Of a DNA stretch of 33,108 nucleotides, positions 9,816 through 18,805 are shown piece by piece; positions within the stretch are counted from its first letter, which is position 1, and each line of letters opens with the position of its first letter. The translations under genes and the position numbers were made by a program. Where the stretch lies: contig JAPYUI010000003.1 in NCBI GenBank assembly GCA_029936175.1, forward strand, positions 19,648-52,755, written 5' to 3'. The DNA comes from Kiritimatiellia bacterium. GTDB taxonomy: Bacteria > Verrucomicrobiota > Kiritimatiellia > SS1-B-03-39 > UBA6053. Under the pieces are notes generated by a model. The model searched no databases. It was given only the letters and a program-made list of their open reading frames with translations, and was not told where the DNA came from.

Positions 9816-10448
9816 ATGAAGATGAAACTGATCACCCTGATCCTTGCATGCACCTGTACCCTTCCCTGGACCCAGGCGGCCGTAGAACCCGTCAGCCTTA
9901 TTCTGGGAGGTACGGCCCTGGATTACACGGTACCCGCAGGCAAAGTCCTCGTAATCGAACATGCCATGGCCACCAGTTCGAACGGCAAACTGATCCTGCG
10001 GCGCGAATTCATCCTCGACAACGGGCCGGCCGTGCCGACCTTTTTGGATATTACCTTGAACAACAGCTACACCGACGGAACCTTGTACAGCCTGAACCGT
10101 CCGCTGAAGATCAAGGCGGGATCGAAAATTAACCGCAACCAGAACACCCTAAGCAGCACGACCTACCTGTTCGGACTGCTGGTGGACGAAGCCGATCTTT
10201 TCGCCGCTGTTCCGAACGAGATTGAAGACGGACGGGTTGCCGCCGGCATCTTCTCCGCAACGGTCCAGGCAAGCTCGGCACGGCCAGCACGTGCGGTGGT
10301 TGAAAAAAGTGCGGATGCCAACACCTACGTTACAGACGGCAGCGCGAGCGTGACCCGGACCGACGCCGGAACGCTCTCGGTAACCAGCTCCACGGATGAC
10401 GCGACAAAGCTCATCCGCGTGAATCTACGCGCGCGCCCGAGCGAGTGA
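9816..10448 (+). CDS. Small secreted protein, unknown function
   Basis: The ATG at 9816 has a GGAG 7 nt upstream. The 210-residue product starts with a signal peptide (MKMKLITLILACTCTLPWTQA, cleavage likely after AQA/TQA). The mature part appears beta-rich: SLILGGTALDYTVPAGKVLVIEHA is reminiscent of a jelly-roll strand pair with the P-AGKVLVIE turn, followed by LKIKAGSKI. The C-terminal third is rich in Ser, Thr and Ala (ATVQASSARPARAVV, SVTSSTDDATK). I do not recognise a family and no catalytic motif is visible. It lies between the MFS gene (69-nt gap) and the large propeller gene (81-nt gap), all on the plus strand. Confidence 0.8.
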   Translation: MKMKLITLILACTCTLPWTQAAVEPVSLILGGTALDYTVPAGKVLVIEHAMATSSNGKLILRREFILDNGPAVPTFLDITLNNSYTDGTLYSLNRPLKIKAGSKINRNQNTLSSTTYLFGLLVDEADLFAAVPNEIEDGRVAAGIFSATVQASSARPARAVVEKSADANTYVTDGSASVTRTDAGTLSVTSSTDDATKLIRVNLRARPSE

Positions 10449-10529
10449 ACGCTACACCTCGGGTCACCCACCTCCATTGCCCCATCAAGGCAAACCGCCT
10501 CATACTTTAACCCATCCCGGATTTTTCCC

Positions 10530-13500
10530 ATGCACCACGCCTGCCTCCCCACCCTCTTCTGTTTTCTCTTCACCCTCAATACCTGGAGCATCGATGCGCC
10601 GAAGGACCTCCTTGAACGCTCCGGTGTAAAAGGCGGCTTGATCGTCCACCTCGGTGCGAGCGATGGCAAACTGAGCAACGCCTTGAAGGCGCATGACGGC
10701 TTTTTGATTCACGCACTGAACCGCGACGCGAAGATCGTGGAACAGCTGGGCGAACACATCCAGGAAGCGGATGGTTACGGTCCGGTTTCCGCCGAGCACC
10801 TGAGCGGCGAGCGATTACCCTATGCGGATTCACTGGTGAATTTGATCGTGGTGGAAGACCCGCAAGCAATCAGCCAAGATGAAATGCTCCGGGTACTTGT
10901 ACCCAACGGGGTCGCGCTGATTCGCACGGGTGATGACTGGAAAAAAGTCGTCAAGCCCTGGCCGGAAGACATCGATGAATGGACGCACTTCATGCACGGC
11001 CCGGATAACAACGCGGTCGCAAAGGATACCCGCGTGTCGAGCCCGCAAAGGCTGCAGTGGCTGGGGGGACCGAAATGGGCCCGTGGACACGAGGTGCTCG
11101 CAACGATCAGCGCCGTGGTCAGTGCCAAGGGCCGGATTTTTTACATCGCCGACATGGGACCGATTGCCTCGGTCGACCTGCCGCCACAATGGCGGCTGAT
11201 CGCGCGCGATGCGTTCAATGGCATCCTGCTCTGGGAAAAGGAAATTACCAAGTGGGAATGGACCCACCGGCCCTTTCGCTCGGGACCGACGCATCTCCCG
11301 CGCCGACTGGTGGCGATTGACGATACCGTCTACTTCACGTTGGGACTCGGCGAACCGGTCAGCGCAATGGACGCGGCGACCGGCAAGGTGAAGCAACGCT
11401 ACGCGGGCACCGAAGGCACGGAGGAAGTTATTTTTGACGAAGGGATCATGTACGTGGTCGCAGGCGATCCGAAAGCGCAGGAGGCGGTCGACCTGGCCGT
11501 GCGCCGGGGCACCCGTCAACCCCGCATCGACAAGCGTATCATGGCCATCGATTCCGAGAGTGGAAAGGTATTGTGGACCAAGGCCGATTCGGACACCGGC
11601 GACCTGTTTGCGCAAACGGTGGCGGTGCAAGGCGATGCTTTGGTGCTGCAGAACACGCGGGCCATTATCTGCCTCGACACGAAAACCGGGGCGCAACGCT
11701 GGAGGACAACCCGCTATGCATCCATTGGGCGACCGGCCTGGTCGGTTCCAACAGTGGTTATGTACAAGGACGTGGTGATCTCGGGTGACCGCGGCGGACC
11801 GAAAAACGTACCGACCAGCGATCCCGGACCGCAAACCGTAAACTGGACAGTGAGCTTCTCCGGAGGCAATGCACCCCTGGGTGAAATTGCCGGGTATGCG
11901 CTCAAGGACGGCAGGAAAATCTGGAGCGAACCCTGCCAGGAAGGCTACAACGCACCGGTCGACGTGTTGATTTCGGATGGTTTATTGTGGACCGGGAATT
12001 ATGTGAAGGCCCGCGATGCCGGGATCACCCGGGGGCTGGATCCACAGACGGGCGAGGTGAAACGCACCCGCCCCAGCGATCTCAAATACTTTTCGCCGGG
12101 GATGAGTCACGCACGATGCTATCGGAACCGGGCGACGGACCGGTTTCTTCTGCTTGGACGTTCGGGGATAGAATTCGTCGACGTAAAGACCGGTGATGCC
12201 GAACCAAATCACTGGACCCGCGGCACCTGCCAGTTCGGGGTAATTCCCGCCAACGGAATGGTGTATGCGCCACCTCACACCTGCGCGTGTTACCTGAAGA
12301 CCAAGTTAAACGGCTTTAATGCCCTGGCCCCGGACCCCCAGCCCGCTTCGGCTGAATCGGCCCCGCAACTGAAAAAAGGCCCGGCCTTTGGCCGGGTCGA
12401 AGACCGGGCGGAGACCACGCCCGCCGATTGGCCGACCTTCCGACAGAACAACCAGCGAAGCGGTTCGGTGAAGACCACGGTTTCCCCGACATTAGAGCCG
12501 TCTTGGACAACTGAACTGGGCGGGGAATTGTCCGCACTCGTGGTTGTGGAGGACGTCCTGTTAGTCGCGCGCAAGGATACCCACCGGGTGTACGCGCTGG
12601 GCAGCGCCAACGGCAAGACGCGCTGGTCTTTCACCGCCGGGGGACCGGTGGACAGCCCCCCGACAATCCACGAGGGAATGGTGCTTTTCGGTTCGGTCGA
12701 CGGCCATGCCTATTGCCTACGGCTGAGCGACGGAAAACTCATCTGGCGTTTTCGTGCAGGCCCGGAAGACCGCCGCATCATTATTGACAATCACCTGGAA
12801 TCAGCCTGGCCGGTTCACGGAAATATCCTGGTGCAGAACGAGGCCGCGTACTTCTGTGCCGGGCGCTCGGTGTATCTCGATGGCGGAATATACCTTTACG
12901 CGCTCGACCCTGAAACGGGGGCGATCAAGCATGAGAACCTGTTCTCGCACCGCGATAAGGAAACGGGGCAACAACCGCGCGAGCGCGTGAAGGGTTTCGA
13001 TATGGACAGTGGTCTTCCGGACGTGTTTTCAAGCGATGGGACAGCGGTCTTCATGCGGGATACGAAGCTAAGCTTTGCATTGGAGCCGCAGGAAGCCACG
13101 ACCACCCACCTCTGGTCTCCGACGGGCTTCCTCGACGATTCCTGGTGGCATCGGAGTTACTGGTTGATCGGCGAGAACTTCCAGGCGGGTTGGGGGGGCT
13201 GGAGTCGTGAGGGCAACATCGTTCCCGCCGGGCGAATCCTGTGTTTTAACGAAGAAACCATCTTCGGTTTTGGGCGGAATATGTATCCCAAGGGCAACGC
13301 GGGCCAATGGAAAAAAGGCGAGTATTACCGACTCTACTCAGCGTCGGCGCCAGCGGAACCAAAGACGACCCCTGCTCCAAAGCCTGACCCGGCTGAGGCG
13401 GGAAAGAACAAGCGTCGCACCAAAAAATCAGCGCCCAGGTCGAAGGTGAATTACAACTGGTCTTTCGAGGTAGAGCCGGAAGTCCGGGCGATGGTGCTGA

Positions 13501-13724
13501 CGGAGAATGCCCTGTTTACTGCGGGGGCCCTGGGACATACCCACAAGTCACAGGAGGCCTACGAGGGCAAGGAGGGGGTCAGCCTGCAGGTCTTCACCCT
13601 CAACAACGGCACCGTTCTCAAACGGGTTGCATTGGAAAGCATGCCGGTATTCGACGGAATGGCAGCAGCCCGCGGGCGCTTATTCCTGGCCACCAAGGAT
13701 GGTCGGGTTCATTGCTGGAAGTGA
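10530..13724 (+). CDS. Exported PQQ-like beta-propeller protein with N-terminal methyltransferase-like domain
   Basis: The 1064-residue product starts with a signal peptide (MHHACLPTLFCFLFTLNTWS). Residues about 25-140 look like a class I methyltransferase fold: LIVHLGASDGKLS (37-49) sits where motif I does, ERLPYADSLVNLIVVED matches the LPFxDxxFDLVxxxx block, and LRVLVPNGVALI matches the L-x-P-G-G block. The acidic and glycine pattern is loosened, and the domain is apparently outside the cytosol where SAM is scarce, so it is probably not catalytic. The rest carries many PQQ/quinoprotein-type blades, such as MDAATGKVKQRYAG, ICLDTKTGAQRW, ALGSANGKTRWSF, CLRLSDGKLIWRF and YALDPETGAIKHE, in two groups separated by a linker around residue 620. 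A CACY pair lies near residue 590, and a Lys/Pro-rich linker lies near 945-970. No SD is seen before this ATG. Function unknown; no substrate is implied by the context. Confidence 0.85.
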   Translation: MHHACLPTLFCFLFTLNTWSIDAPKDLLERSGVKGGLIVHLGASDGKLSNALKAHDGFLIHALNRDAKIVEQLGEHIQEADGYGPVSAEHLSGERLPYADSLVNLIVVEDPQAISQDEMLRVLVPNGVALIRTGDDWKKVVKPWPEDIDEWTHFMHGPDNNAVAKDTRVSSPQRLQWLGGPKWARGHEVLATISAVVSAKGRIFYIADMGPIASVDLPPQWRLIARDAFNGILLWEKEITKWEWTHRPFRSGPTHLPRRLVAIDDTVYFTLGLGEPVSAMDAATGKVKQRYAGTEGTEEVIFDEGIMYVVAGDPKAQEAVDLAVRRGTRQPRIDKRIMAIDSESGKVLWTKADSDTGDLFAQTVAVQGDALVLQNTRAIICLDTKTGAQRWRTTRYASIGRPAWSVPTVVMYKDVVISGDRGGPKNVPTSDPGPQTVNWTVSFSGGNAPLGEIAGYALKDGRKIWSEPCQEGYNAPVDVLISDGLLWTGNYVKARDAGITRGLDPQTGEVKRTRPSDLKYFSPGMSHARCYRNRATDRFLLLGRSGIEFVDVKTGDAEPNHWTRGTCQFGVIPANGMVYAPPHTCACYLKTKLNGFNALAPDPQPASAESAPQLKKGPAFGRVEDRAETTPADWPTFRQNNQRSGSVKTTVSPTLEPSWTTELGGELSALVVVEDVLLVARKDTHRVYALGSANGKTRWSFTAGGPVDSPPTIHEGMVLFGSVDGHAYCLRLSDGKLIWRFRAGPEDRRIIIDNHLESAWPVHGNILVQNEAAYFCAGRSVYLDGGIYLYALDPETGAIKHENLFSHRDKETGQQPRERVKGFDMDSGLPDVFSSDGTAVFMRDTKLSFALEPQEATTTHLWSPTGFLDDSWWHRSYWLIGENFQAGWGGWSREGNIVPAGRILCFNEETIFGFGRNMYPKGNAGQWKKGEYYRLYSASAPAEPKTTPAPKPDPAEAGKNKRRTKKSAPRSKVNYNWSFEVEPEVRAMVLTENALFTAGALGHTHKSQEAYEGKEGVSLQVFTLNNGTVLKRVALESMPVFDGMAAARGRLFLATKDGRVHCWK

Positions 13725-13855
13725 GAGGATTCCACCTGCGCCGGACTCCCGGCCACTTGGGCGATTCTCGCGGAAACCGTCGATGACAACCCTGCGGCCT
13801 GCAAAGCATCGCCAGGGCCCTCCCCATCCGATACGTCTACCTTCCCTCGCAGTCC

Positions 13856-16800
13856 CTACTTCGCTTTCCCGGGTGCCGCGTCGTGCTCGCTCAGCTTGAC
13901 CGAGACGATCTTGGACACGCCTTTCTGTTCCATGGTCACCCCATATAACACATCGGAAGCGGTAATGGTCTGCTGGTTGTGCGTAATCACGATAAATTGT
14001 GACTGAGCCACAAACTCCTTCACCACCGAGACGAATCGATTGATGTTCGCGTCATCTAACGCGGCATCCAACTCATCCAGCACGCAGAAGGGACTCGGCT
14101 TCACCATGTAAAGCGAGAACAGTAATGCAACCGCTGTCATGGTCCGCTCTCCGCCGGAAAGCAGGGAAACGGTTTGTAATTTTTTTCCGGGCGGACGGGC
14201 GATAATATCGATTCCGCACTCCAGGACATCATTTTCATCGACCAGAATCAGCTTGGCGGTTCCACCACCAAAGAGCTTCTGGAACATGCCCTGGAAGTTC
14301 TCGTTCACCTGTTCAAAGGTCCTAGTGAAACGCTCGGTGCTCTCGATCTCGATCTTCTTGATCATTTCCAACAGCTGTTGCTTGCCGTTGATCAAGTCCT
14401 TCTGTTGATGCACCTGGAATTGATAAAGATCTTCCAGTTCCTGCAGCTCCTCGATGGCGACCAGGTTAACCGGGCCCATGGCGTCCAGCTTGGATTTCAA
14501 CTCGGCGACCCGCGTCTCCAACTCTTCGGGTGACGGGGGCTGCCCCTCTACCCATTCCGGGTCCGGCTCTTCGAACAAGCCTTCCTCGCTGATCTGGTAT
14601 TCCTCAGAGAGGCGGTCAACGGCACCCTGTCGACGCACCTTCTGCTCGGCGGCCCGGATCTCCAGCTTGTTCTTTTCTTCGTGCTGACTATCCATGCCCG
14701 CGCGTTGCTCACGCAGATGCCGATCCGCATCTTCCACCGTTTTCATGCGGGCACCACGCTGGTTCCGACATTCATCCAGCTTGGCGTTCTCGGTCTTCAC
14801 CGCCAGCTCCATCGGGGCCAGGCGACCCTCCGCCTCGCTGATTTGACTGGCTAGATTGGCAACCCGCGTCTTATAGGAGCTGACCCCTTCGGAACGCTCC
14901 TTGATCAGGGTTTCCAGTTCGGCCACGCGCTCCTGCATGGATTCCTGCTGGCGCGTCACATGGTCAGCCTGCTGGCTCAGCTCGGCAAATTGAATACGTT
15001 TTTCGGTTACACCGGCCCCGGTTTGCGAACGATCTTTTTCAAAGGCCTCGAGTTCCTTTTCCCGGGCGTTGATTTCCGAACGCGTATTCGACTGTTCGGT
15101 CCGCAGGCACTCGATCTGATCCGCGATCTTCGCCCGCTGGTCCCCCGGGGATGATCCCTGCCCCATCATGGCGTTCAATTCCACGGCGACTCTTTCCGCC
15201 TCCTGGTCCGCCTGTTTGACGGTGCGCATGAGTACCTGCTGCTCGCCTTCCTGCTGCGCGAGCTCGCGGCGGACCTGCCCCAGGGTTTCCCGCGCCTCCT
15301 GAACCGCTTCCCCCGAAGAAGCATCCTCCCGGTGCATGGCGACGAGCACCTGCTCTTTCCGCGCGAGCGCGGCCTGGCATTCCTCGAGTTCTCTTTCCGC
15401 CTGCTCGCGCATCTGCTTACGCGCAAGGGGATTCCCCTGTTGCTCGTTCGGCATCCAGTATTCGGCTGTTCCGTCTCCGCGGAGAATCGCTCCATCGCGG
15501 GTGACAAAGGAGGCACAGCCATCCCCGAGGACAACCTGCTCCAGGCTGTCCACGACCCGCACGGAACCCACCAGGTACTGTGCGAGATGGGTGACTTTCG
15601 GGTCAAAGGTTATTTGATCTATGAGGGCGACACCGATCGTGTTATCCGCCACGAGCGGCTCTTCAAGATTTGCGGACAGCATACGGGCCGCACCTTCCTT
15701 GCGCGTGCGCAACACCTCCATAAAGCTTCGCGCCACGGCGACATCCTCCACAACCACGGCGTCCAGCCAGGTCCGCAGCACCGATTCCAGGGCCACCTGG
15801 TATTCAGGTTCAACCGAAAACATTTCGGCCAAGGCGCCAATCACACCGCTGCGATCAACGCCATCGCCCTGCTCCTGCAGCAAGAGGCGAGCACCACCTG
15901 GAAAGGCTTCGTCTTCGCCCTCGGAAACCGTGAGCATCTCGATCCGGGTGCGCAGGCCGGCGGATTGCTGCTCCAGCTTGCCAGCTTCATTCTTAAGGCT
16001 CGAGGTTTCATCACCCTTGCTCTTCCGTCGATTCAAGAGCTCGTCCAGGACGTGCTGCTTAGCCTCCACATCGTTGCGTAAACGGGCGATTTTGCCTTCC
16101 AGCTCCTCCAGGCGAGCCTTGCTCTCAACCAGTCTTTTCGCCGACTCTTCCTGTTCAGCCGTCAACCGTTCCTTGCGAATGACCGAGGAGCGTTCACGCG
16201 CATCATATTCTGACAATTCGTTGTGCAACTGGGTGTTTCGGTCATCCAGCTTTATCGACTGTTGACGAAGGGAAGCCAACAGGTTGCGAGAGGCCTGGGC
16301 TTTCTCGTCTATCTGCTTCTGGGCCTCCAGGCTTTTGCTCAGGGAGGCCTGGGCGGCCGCCCGTGCTTCCTGGATATCCCCCAGGCGAGCCTGCTGCTCT
16401 TCCAGGTTCCTGCGGTGTTCCGCGAGTCGGGACTGGGCCTCCTCAGCATCCTTATTGTCGCGGTTGGCATAAGCCTCCAGCTCCGCGATACGATCACGAT
16501 TAACCCCAATAGATGACCGGGTGCCTTCGAACTCGTTCCGGAGTTCAATCGTGGTTTCCATAGCCGTGGCGATGGAGGACTCGGTATGCGCCAATTCCTC
16601 GCGAGCACTGGAGGCTTTCTGTTCCGTTTGCCGAACATCTTCTTTCCGCTCTTCGACCAGCTCACTCAATTCCTTGATCTGCCTATCTATCTGGAAGATT
16701 TCTTCATCCAGGGTTTTCAAGCGTTTGCGATTCAAGTACAGGTCGTAGCCACGCAACTCATCCTGAAGGCCCCGGTAGCGCCGCGCCTTTCCGGCCTGGC

Positions 16801-17419
16801 GTTGCAATGAACCTATTCGGCGCTTCTGTTCACGAATGATATCATCGACGCGCAAGAGGTTAGCATCCGTCTGCTCCAGTCGACGCATGGTGATTTTCTT
16901 GTCGGCCTTATACTTGGAAATCCCGCTGGCCTCCTCGAACACCAGGCGGCGATCCTCGGGATGACTGCTGAGGATCTGGTCGATTTTTCCCTGCTCCAGA
17001 ATCGAATAGGAGCCCTTGCCAATACCGGTGTCCATGAACAGGCGCTGGATATCTCTAAGCAGGCAAGGTTTCTTGTTCTTGTAGTACTGGCCTTCGCCCG
17101 AACGGTGAACGCGCCGGGTGATGGAAACCTCGTGATACTCAGTGCCCAGCGCTTCCTCGCAATCAGCCAGGGTCAGCGTAACCTCAGCCATGTTGAGCGC
17201 TCTCTTGGTATCGGTTCCGCTAAAGATAACGTCCGTCATCTGCCCGCCCCGCATCGCCTTGGCACTCTGCTCACCGAGTACCCAGCGCACGGCATCACTG
17301 ATATTGCTCTTTCCGCAACCGTTGGGGCCCACGATGGCCGTCAGTCCAGGTTCAAAAACCAATTCTGTCTTCTGGGAAAAACTCTTAAACCCGACCAAAT
17401 TCAATTTCTTCAGATACAA
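13856..17419 (-). CDS. smc: Chromosome segregation protein SMC
   Basis: SMC forms the ATPase and coiled-coil arms of condensin and compacts the replicated chromosome, normally with ScpA and ScpB (neither is in this window). The 1187-residue length is typical. The N-terminal head carries Walker A (GPNGCGKSN, 31-39) and the following QSAKAMRGG. Two long Glu-, Gln- and Arg-rich coiled coils flank a hinge of about 150 residues around GVIGALAEMFSVEPEYQVALE. The C-terminal head has the ABC signature LLSGGERTMTAVALL and Walker B (PFCVLDELDAALDD), followed by FIVITHN. The start is a TTG at 17419, supported by AGGAGA with about 8-nt spacing and by the conserved MYLKKLNLVGFKSF opening. It converges with the propeller gene and diverges from the parvulin gene. 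Confidence 0.97.
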   Translation of the reverse strand: MYLKKLNLVGFKSFSQKTELVFEPGLTAIVGPNGCGKSNISDAVRWVLGEQSAKAMRGGQMTDVIFSGTDTKRALNMAEVTLTLADCEEALGTEYHEVSITRRVHRSGEGQYYKNKKPCLLRDIQRLFMDTGIGKGSYSILEQGKIDQILSSHPEDRRLVFEEASGISKYKADKKITMRRLEQTDANLLRVDDIIREQKRRIGSLQRQAGKARRYRGLQDELRGYDLYLNRKRLKTLDEEIFQIDRQIKELSELVEERKEDVRQTEQKASSAREELAHTESSIATAMETTIELRNEFEGTRSSIGVNRDRIAELEAYANRDNKDAEEAQSRLAEHRRNLEEQQARLGDIQEARAAAQASLSKSLEAQKQIDEKAQASRNLLASLRQQSIKLDDRNTQLHNELSEYDARERSSVIRKERLTAEQEESAKRLVESKARLEELEGKIARLRNDVEAKQHVLDELLNRRKSKGDETSSLKNEAGKLEQQSAGLRTRIEMLTVSEGEDEAFPGGARLLLQEQGDGVDRSGVIGALAEMFSVEPEYQVALESVLRTWLDAVVVEDVAVARSFMEVLRTRKEGAARMLSANLEEPLVADNTIGVALIDQITFDPKVTHLAQYLVGSVRVVDSLEQVVLGDGCASFVTRDGAILRGDGTAEYWMPNEQQGNPLARKQMREQAERELEECQAALARKEQVLVAMHREDASSGEAVQEARETLGQVRRELAQQEGEQQVLMRTVKQADQEAERVAVELNAMMGQGSSPGDQRAKIADQIECLRTEQSNTRSEINAREKELEAFEKDRSQTGAGVTEKRIQFAELSQQADHVTRQQESMQERVAELETLIKERSEGVSSYKTRVANLASQISEAEGRLAPMELAVKTENAKLDECRNQRGARMKTVEDADRHLREQRAGMDSQHEEKNKLEIRAAEQKVRRQGAVDRLSEEYQISEEGLFEEPDPEWVEGQPPSPEELETRVAELKSKLDAMGPVNLVAIEELQELEDLYQFQVHQQKDLINGKQQLLEMIKKIEIESTERFTRTFEQVNENFQGMFQKLFGGGTAKLILVDENDVLECGIDIIARPPGKKLQTVSLLSGGERTMTAVALLFSLYMVKPSPFCVLDELDAALDDANINRFVSVVKEFVAQSQFIVITHNQQTITASDVLYGVTMEQKGVSKIVSVKLSEHDAAPGKAK

Positions 17420-17729
17420 TACGACTCTCCTGATGCCCGGGTCGAACCCTCCACCCGTAAAGCTAAACCACTGTGAATAAAGGCCTTAAGGGAGACCAAC
17501 CACCACTATATCATGTGTCCATTTGGCAGGCAACTACAAGATGTAGTGTTTTTAACCGTTCCGGACGCCGATATCCAGCGGGGCAGACCGAGCCCCTTTG
17601 CAGCGAAAGCACCGCCCGGACAATCCGGGGACACGGTTTGCTCAGGACGGGCCCGATACCAGGCCTGTGCGGGCTGGAAACCTAGTTTGTAGCTGACATC
17701 CCACGCGAAAAGAAATACGAAGGCGCACC
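17420..17729. other. Divergent smc/ppiC intergenic region (310 nt)
   Basis: No gene is supported here. The stretch must hold the promoters of smc (leftward) and of the parvulin gene (rightward), but I cannot identify -35/-10 pairs with confidence. It holds one small hairpin, ACTACA-AGA-TGTAGT (17533-17547), followed by GTTTTT on the plus strand, which could be a weak terminator or a leader attenuator for the parvulin gene. The smc Shine-Dalgarno lies at its left end. Confidence 0.4.
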
Positions 17730-18665
17730 ATGACAAAAACCCTGACCACGCTCCTGTTAGCCAGCACTTTCGCCGCCCTTGGCTTCGCCCAGGAGAGTCC
17801 TTCAACAAACGTCATCATGCGCGTGAACGGACAGAACCTGACCCGCGGCCTGCTCGACCGCGAACGCGCTGGACTGGCAAAAGCAATGCCGAACGCCACG
17901 GAAATTCTGGTCATGAAGACCGCTGTCTCCAATTTGATTCAACGGGTAGCGCTCAACCAGGCGACGGAAAAAGACCAGATCACGGTGACTGATTACGAGG
18001 TGGCAGAACAGGTCAGGGAGACAAAAGGGCTCCTCCCGGACAATACGTCATTCAATGGTTTCCTGGCACAACGGGGGATGGATAAAGGCCAATTCATTCA
18101 ACAACTGGCGTCCGCAATCCTGGTGAATAAGTTTTTCCAGAAGCGTGTCCCGCCGTATGAACCCTCTGCGGCCGACATCGGGAAGTACTTCCGCGAGAAC
18201 AAGGAAAAATTCTTTATTCCGGCGGCGGTCGACGTTCAGCATTTTATGATCGTGGTCGATAAAAACGATACCGGTGATACCATCACAAAAAAGCGCAACC
18301 AGATGACGCGCTACCTGGAGCAGATTCAGAAGGGGGAATCCTTCGACGACCTGGCGACGTTGTTTTCTGAAGGCCCGCGCGCAAGTGAGGGCGGGCGCCT
18401 CGGCATGCTGGGCCGGGAGGCCTTCAGCGATGAGCTTCGCGGGGAAGTCTTTCGGTTAAAGAAGGCCGGCGCGTTTACCGAGATCCTTACGTCCAAGCAG
18501 GGCCTGCACTTCTTCAAGCTGCTCGGACACAGGGAGGCTGTACCACTTCAACTCGACCAGAGCCAGGAACAGATCCGTGGATTTCTTAAACGCCGACATC
18601 AGCAGGTGGAACGAGACCGCATCCTGAAGAACCTGGTGGCAGCGGCCAAGGTTGAACGATTGTAG
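17730..18665 (+). CDS. Exported parvulin-type peptidyl-prolyl cis-trans isomerase (SurA/PpiC-like)
   Basis: A 311-residue periplasmic folding factor. The signal peptide MTKTLTTLLLASTFAALGFA ends near residue 20, and a GAAGG precedes the ATG at 17730. Residues about 22-160 form a helical SurA-N-like chaperone region that starts with the usual V-x-G-x-x-[IL]-T-R pattern (MRVNGQNLTRGLL). Residues 165-266 are a single rotamase domain: VDVQHFMI (H171), the FDDLATLFSEGPRASEGGRLGML stretch and the closing GLHFFKLL strand. The domain assists outer-membrane and periplasmic protein folding by isomerising prolyl bonds. It is a SurA/PrsA-like single-domain form; I cannot say which clients it serves. It sits alone between the divergent smc gene and the convergent valS operon. 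Confidence 0.9.
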   Translation: MTKTLTTLLLASTFAALGFAQESPSTNVIMRVNGQNLTRGLLDRERAGLAKAMPNATEILVMKTAVSNLIQRVALNQATEKDQITVTDYEVAEQVRETKGLLPDNTSFNGFLAQRGMDKGQFIQQLASAILVNKFFQKRVPPYEPSAADIGKYFRENKEKFFIPAAVDVQHFMIVVDKNDTGDTITKKRNQMTRYLEQIQKGESFDDLATLFSEGPRASEGGRLGMLGREAFSDELRGEVFRLKKAGAFTEILTSKQGLHFFKLLGHREAVPLQLDQSQEQIRGFLKRRHQQVERDRILKNLVAAAKVERL

Positions 18666-18805
18666 TCTGGCCCTTTGCTCCATCCGGGCCTTTCCTGGAA
18701 TCCGCGTAGCCTCCGCTGCCAGGTGTACACCGGGGCTACGCCGTTTGAATCCACCGCCGGAACGCCTTGCCCTGCATATCCGACGACCGGATATCGCCAC
18801 TATAC

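Noticed and set aside
17428-17470. Minus-strand GGGTTCGACCC resembling a tRNA T-arm
   Set aside because: The 5-bp T stem does not form with a 7-nt loop, and no D or anticodon arm is present.
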